In this document: positions 6,177-8,207 of the stretch, piece after piece
Position numbering within the stretch: the stretch's first letter is position 1
Layout: each line of letters begins with the position of its first letter
Source: CAXTTV01 sp964247295
GTDB taxonomy: Bacteria > Chloroflexota > Ktedonobacteria > Ktedonobacterales > Ktedonobacteraceae
NCBI GenBank assembly: GCA_964247295.1
Contig: CAXTTV010000206.1
Coordinates: 1-8,207 of the forward strand
DNA: 8,207 nt
Direction: 5' to 3'
The notes under the pieces: generated by a model
What the model was told of the DNA's origin: nothing
The model's input: only the letters and a program-made list of their open reading frames with translations
Databases searched by the model: none
Program-made: the position numbers and the translations under genes

Positions 6177-6986
6177 TTAGGTGGGCTGAGCCGTGATGCT
6201 CCACTTAATTACATGTGTCTGCTGGGAAGGGATTTCCAGACGGTCCGCAGGACGATTCAAGGCATTTTCGTGGGAGACGATAGGTTCCAGGCAGATAAAA
6301 TTGTGATCCGGTTTCTCCATTGGCTCTGACCAGACCTGGATCTCCTTTAAGGAATAGTGACCGTCTTGAGGAAGCTCCTCAATTGTCAGCCGCCCCATCT
6401 GGGGGAAGTCTGCCTCAATGCGGTGTGGGAAAGCATAGAATGTGTCCGGCGGCTGCGTATCCCAATTGACGAGCGCGGGATCAAAGCCGGGCAGACCCTG
6501 GACGCGGACGTGTTTTTTCTCTTGCTGTCCTATTGTGAAGTAAGGATGGAAGCCGGGAGCGATCGGCATTGGCTCGTTGCCCTCATTGTGCATTGTCAGC
6601 AGATATGTAAGTTTGCCTTCGGAGAGCGTTATTTTTGAGAGGAAAGTAAACTCGTAGGGATAGGATGCGCGGGTCGCCTCACTACTTTGTAACTCCAGGT
6701 CCAGTCGGTCTGGTTCCTGGTGTGTCACCGTCCAGGGGAGAACGCGACCAAAGCCATGAATAGGGAGATCGGTCCCCTTCTCTTCAAAACGCCCATCTTT
6801 CAAGCGTCCGAAATTTGGGATCATCAGAGGAAGACCCCAGCGTCTCACATTACCGGTCTGCTGCGGGCGGTAAAGCACCTGCCAGGGCCCGACCTGGAAG
6901 TCGGAGACCAGACAGATTTCTGGAATCACAGCCGCGCGACTCGTGCCGCTTTCCAAAACAATCTCGCGTGGATCAGGAAAATTCAT
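6177..6986 (-). CDS. Aldose 1-epimerase-like (galactose mutarotase-fold) protein (269 aa)
   Basis: Predicted sugar mutarotase of the galactose mutarotase-like superfamily, which interconverts alpha and beta anomers of aldoses or, in the YeaD branch, of hexose 6-phosphates. Visible signature elements in the expected order: NFGRLKDG (58-65), PIHGFGR (75-81) with H77, PGFHPYF (144-150) with H147 as the likely catalytic acid, and ICLEP (231-235) with E234 as the likely catalytic base. The PGFHPYF form with a short overall length leans towards the smaller epimerase/YeaD-like group, but the substrate is not decided. The ATG is the first possible start, since an in-frame TGA lies a short way upstream. 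GGAG is present but about 12 bases away, longer than usual. It is co-directional with ftsH across a 234-base gap holding a separate promoter, so not clearly co-transcribed, and divergent from minC. Confidence 0.85.
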   Translation of the reverse strand: MNFPDPREIVLESGTSRAAVIPEICLVSDFQVGPWQVLYRPQQTGNVRRWGLPLMIPNFGRLKDGRFEEKGTDLPIHGFGRVLPWTVTHQEPDRLDLELQSSEATRASYPYEFTFLSKITLSEGKLTYLLTMHNEGNEPMPIAPGFHPYFTIGQQEKKHVRVQGLPGFDPALVNWDTQPPDTFYAFPHRIEADFPQMGRLTIEELPQDGHYSLKEIQVWSEPMEKPDHNFICLEPIVSHENALNRPADRLEIPSQQTHVIKWSITAQPT

Positions 6987-7113
6987 CTTGTACCAGCACT
7001 CCTTTCATTAAGCGATTGTATTGTATGTGGTTATTAGAAAGAGTGCAAGAGACCAATGGGGCACGAAATGGCAGCCAATTGTGCGAAAAAGGGCTTGAGA
7101 AAGTCCCTGGCTA

Positions 7114-7172
7114 TTGCGTTTTGACGGTCGAACGTTTTATACTTTGAGCGTGTCATATTTAATCTGTATAAG
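7114..7172 (+). promoter_or_regulatory. Candidate tandem promoters for minC
   Basis: Two plus-strand candidates are visible in the 230-base divergent gap: TTGCGT (7114-7119) with TATACT (7138-7143), spacer 18, and TTGAGC (7144-7149) with TATAAG (7167-7172), spacer 17. The second is the better. It would start near 7179, about 38 bases before the minC ATG. The heptamer TTATACT occurs at 7137-7143 and again at 7179-7185, 42 bases apart. The rest of the gap holds nothing I recognise beyond weak TACAAT-like elements (7015-7025) facing the epimerase-like gene. Confidence 0.45.
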
Positions 7173-7216
7173 GCATCTTATACTCTTTTTTAAATGGAAG
7201 CAGTACCAGATAATCT

Positions 7217-8035
7217 ATGCATAGGGTTGATCCTTCGGACGGTCAAAAAGAACCCGAGGCGTATAGCAGCAGAGAACGGGAGGAGAAGCAGCCAGTGCAG
7301 GGACAACAAGGGCAGATATCCATTAAAGGGACGAAGAATGGACTGTTGTTAACTCTGGAACCGGAGATCTCCTTCGCTGAGATGCTAGATGCGCTATCAG
7401 AACGGTTAGCGGAGGCCCCTGGTTTTTTTCGAGGGGCTTCAATGGCGATAGACGCGAGTCGGCGCAAGTTACGTCCCAGCGAAAAACAGGAATTAGAGCG
7501 CCTGCTGGCACAATACAATGTCACCATTGTGCCGGGGGAGCAGATTCTTGCCGCGCGAACGAACCCTGGTGGAGTGTCGCGTGGGCAGGGGAGTCAGCCA
7601 GGAATAGGGCTTCAGCGTGTTCATGCAACCGCAGCGGGGACCACCAATATTTTACATGGAATGCAACTCCAAAAAGAGATTCGAGAGTCGAGCGACACCC
7701 TATTTCTCAAGAGGACAGTTCGTTCGGGCCAGGCAATTCATCATCCAAGCAACGTAGTCGTGATGGGCGATGTAAATAACGGAGCCGAGATTGTCGCGGG
7801 TGGAGACATTATTGTGTGGGGAGTATTGCGGGGGATGGTGCACGCTGGTTATTCTGATAACGAGAATGCCACGGTATGTGCTCTATTGCTAGCACCGGTT
7901 CAATTAAGGATTGCCCATTTATTATCGAGGTCGCCGGAGGGCGCAGATCCGCAACCGCGTCCCGAAGTTGCCTCAATCCGTCAAGGGCAGATCATTGTGG
8001 AAACCTGGACGAATGGCCGTCCGCCACGGCGATAG
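7217..8035 (+). CDS. minC: Septum site-determining protein MinC (272 aa)
   Basis: Inhibitor of FtsZ polymerisation; with MinD it keeps the division septum away from the wrong places at the membrane. Residues about 33-108 match the MinC N-terminal domain (QISIKGTKNGLLLTL at the front, then an amphipathic helix and NVTIVPG). Residues 110-160 are a flexible linker. Residues 162-265 are the MinC C-terminal beta-helix, with the near-invariant VRSGQ, VVMGDVNNGAEIVAGGDIIVWG (signature about 181-202), LRGMVHAG (204-211) and QLRIA (229-233), and the closing PEVASIRQGQIIVE stretch. This C-terminal domain dimerises and binds MinD. The ATG at 7217 has no strong ribosome binding site; GTG 7295 (codon 27) has GGGAGGAG 9 bases upstream and would remove a hydrophilic tail that precedes the conserved domain, so the true start may be there. 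minD follows after 132 bases, which supports the call. Confidence 0.95.
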   Translation: MHRVDPSDGQKEPEAYSSREREEKQPVQGQQGQISIKGTKNGLLLTLEPEISFAEMLDALSERLAEAPGFFRGASMAIDASRRKLRPSEKQELERLLAQYNVTIVPGEQILAARTNPGGVSRGQGSQPGIGLQRVHATAAGTTNILHGMQLQKEIRESSDTLFLKRTVRSGQAIHHPSNVVVMGDVNNGAEIVAGGDIIVWGVLRGMVHAGYSDNENATVCALLLAPVQLRIAHLLSRSPEGADPQPRPEVASIRQGQIIVETWTNGRPPRR

Positions 8036-8052
8036 GCGATAGTAGAAGGGTG

Positions 8053-8139
8053 TTTTGTCCATCCCTTGAGGTATGCAAACGTGTTAAAATGGACAAAAGC
8101 CTAGCGCTTTTAATCCTATTTTTCTAGAAGAATACCTCA
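8053..8139 (+). promoter_or_regulatory. Overlapping inverted repeats in the minC-minD leader
   Basis: Three pairings compete in this gap. A perfect 10-base inverted repeat pairs TTTTGTCCAT (8053-8062) with ATGGACAAAA (8089-8098). A second pairs TGAGGTAT (8067-8074) with ATACCTCA (8132-8139). A small hairpin, AAAAGC (8095-8100) with GCTTTT (8106-8111), sits inside the second and overlaps the right arm of the first. The first structure therefore excludes the others. An extended -10-like TGTTAAAAT lies at 8082-8090 in the first loop and right arm. These are either RNA switches between minC and minD or an operator around an internal promoter; neither is shown. Confidence 0.4.
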
Positions 8140-8167
8140 TCAGTTGAATCACAAGTGGAGAAATCGT

Positions 8168-8207
8168 ATGGAGAGCCGGGTGATTACAGTCACATCTGGA
8201 AAGGGTG
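8168..8207 (+). CDS. minD: MinD, first 13 codons only (cut by window edge)
   Basis: The visible product MESRVITVTSGKG is the typical start of MinD, a membrane-associated ATPase of the ParA/MinD family; SGKG begins the deviant Walker A loop (KGGxGKT) that continues outside the window. The ATG is preceded by GGAG (8157-8160) with a 7-base spacer. The position directly after minC is the usual gene order. MinD recruits MinC to the membrane to block FtsZ ring assembly. Whether minE or a different topological factor follows cannot be seen. Confidence 0.88.
   Translation, partial: MESRVITVTSGKG

Noticed and set aside
7194..7352. Small open frame of about 51 codons starting at ATG 7194 in front of and overlapping minC
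   Set aside because: It is out of frame with minC, has no clear ribosome binding site, and most of it overlaps the minC N-terminal region, so a leader peptide is not supported.
8026..8040. Tandem GGCGATA repeat at the minC stop codon
   Set aside because: Only two short copies, too little to call a repeat element or regulatory site.

Overview
The window reads as ordinary bacterial chromosome: seven complete protein-coding genes plus the first codons of an eighth, no mobile element gene, no CRISPR array and no tRNA or rRNA that I can see. Base composition is moderate, with no sharp shift between genes. A membrane AAA+ protease FtsH, a MinC/MinD pair, an aldose-1-epimerase-like protein and several single-gene units facing each other fit a large-genome Gram-positive-type or Chloroflexota bacterium. 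My best guess is a Ktedonobacteria-like member of Chloroflexota, from the general look of FtsH and MinC and the roughly even GC; this is inference and has not been checked by any search.

Layout from left to right: a GNAT-type acetyltransferase on the minus strand (133-1044) is divergent from a PAP2-family membrane phosphatase on the plus strand (about 1191-2018), and the 5' gap between them holds overlapping promoter-like elements and a compound palindrome. PAP2 converges on an unrecognised minus-strand gene (2141-3010) for a coiled-coil/acidic/Arg-rich protein; the space between their ends is one long imperfect inverted repeat. A 331-base gap follows, then a plus-strand PaaI-type hotdog thioesterase (3342-3833). 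It converges on ftsH (minus, 3885-5942), whose end is marked by a textbook intrinsic terminator. Upstream of ftsH is a minus-strand aldose-epimerase-like gene (6177-6986), separated by 234 bases that hold an ftsH promoter candidate. The last unit is plus strand: minC (7217-8035), a structured 132-base gap, and the start of minD (8168 to the window edge).

The genes do not form one pathway. MinC and MinD act together in placing the division septum; FtsH is membrane protein quality control; the PAP2, thioesterase, epimerase and acetyltransferase are stand-alone housekeeping or accessory enzymes, mostly in single-gene units. I see no convincing new multi-gene system. The parts most worth a second look are the long palindrome between the two convergent genes, the mutually exclusive stem structures between minC and minD, the double palindrome in the first divergent promoter, and the tripartite coiled-coil protein of unknown role.
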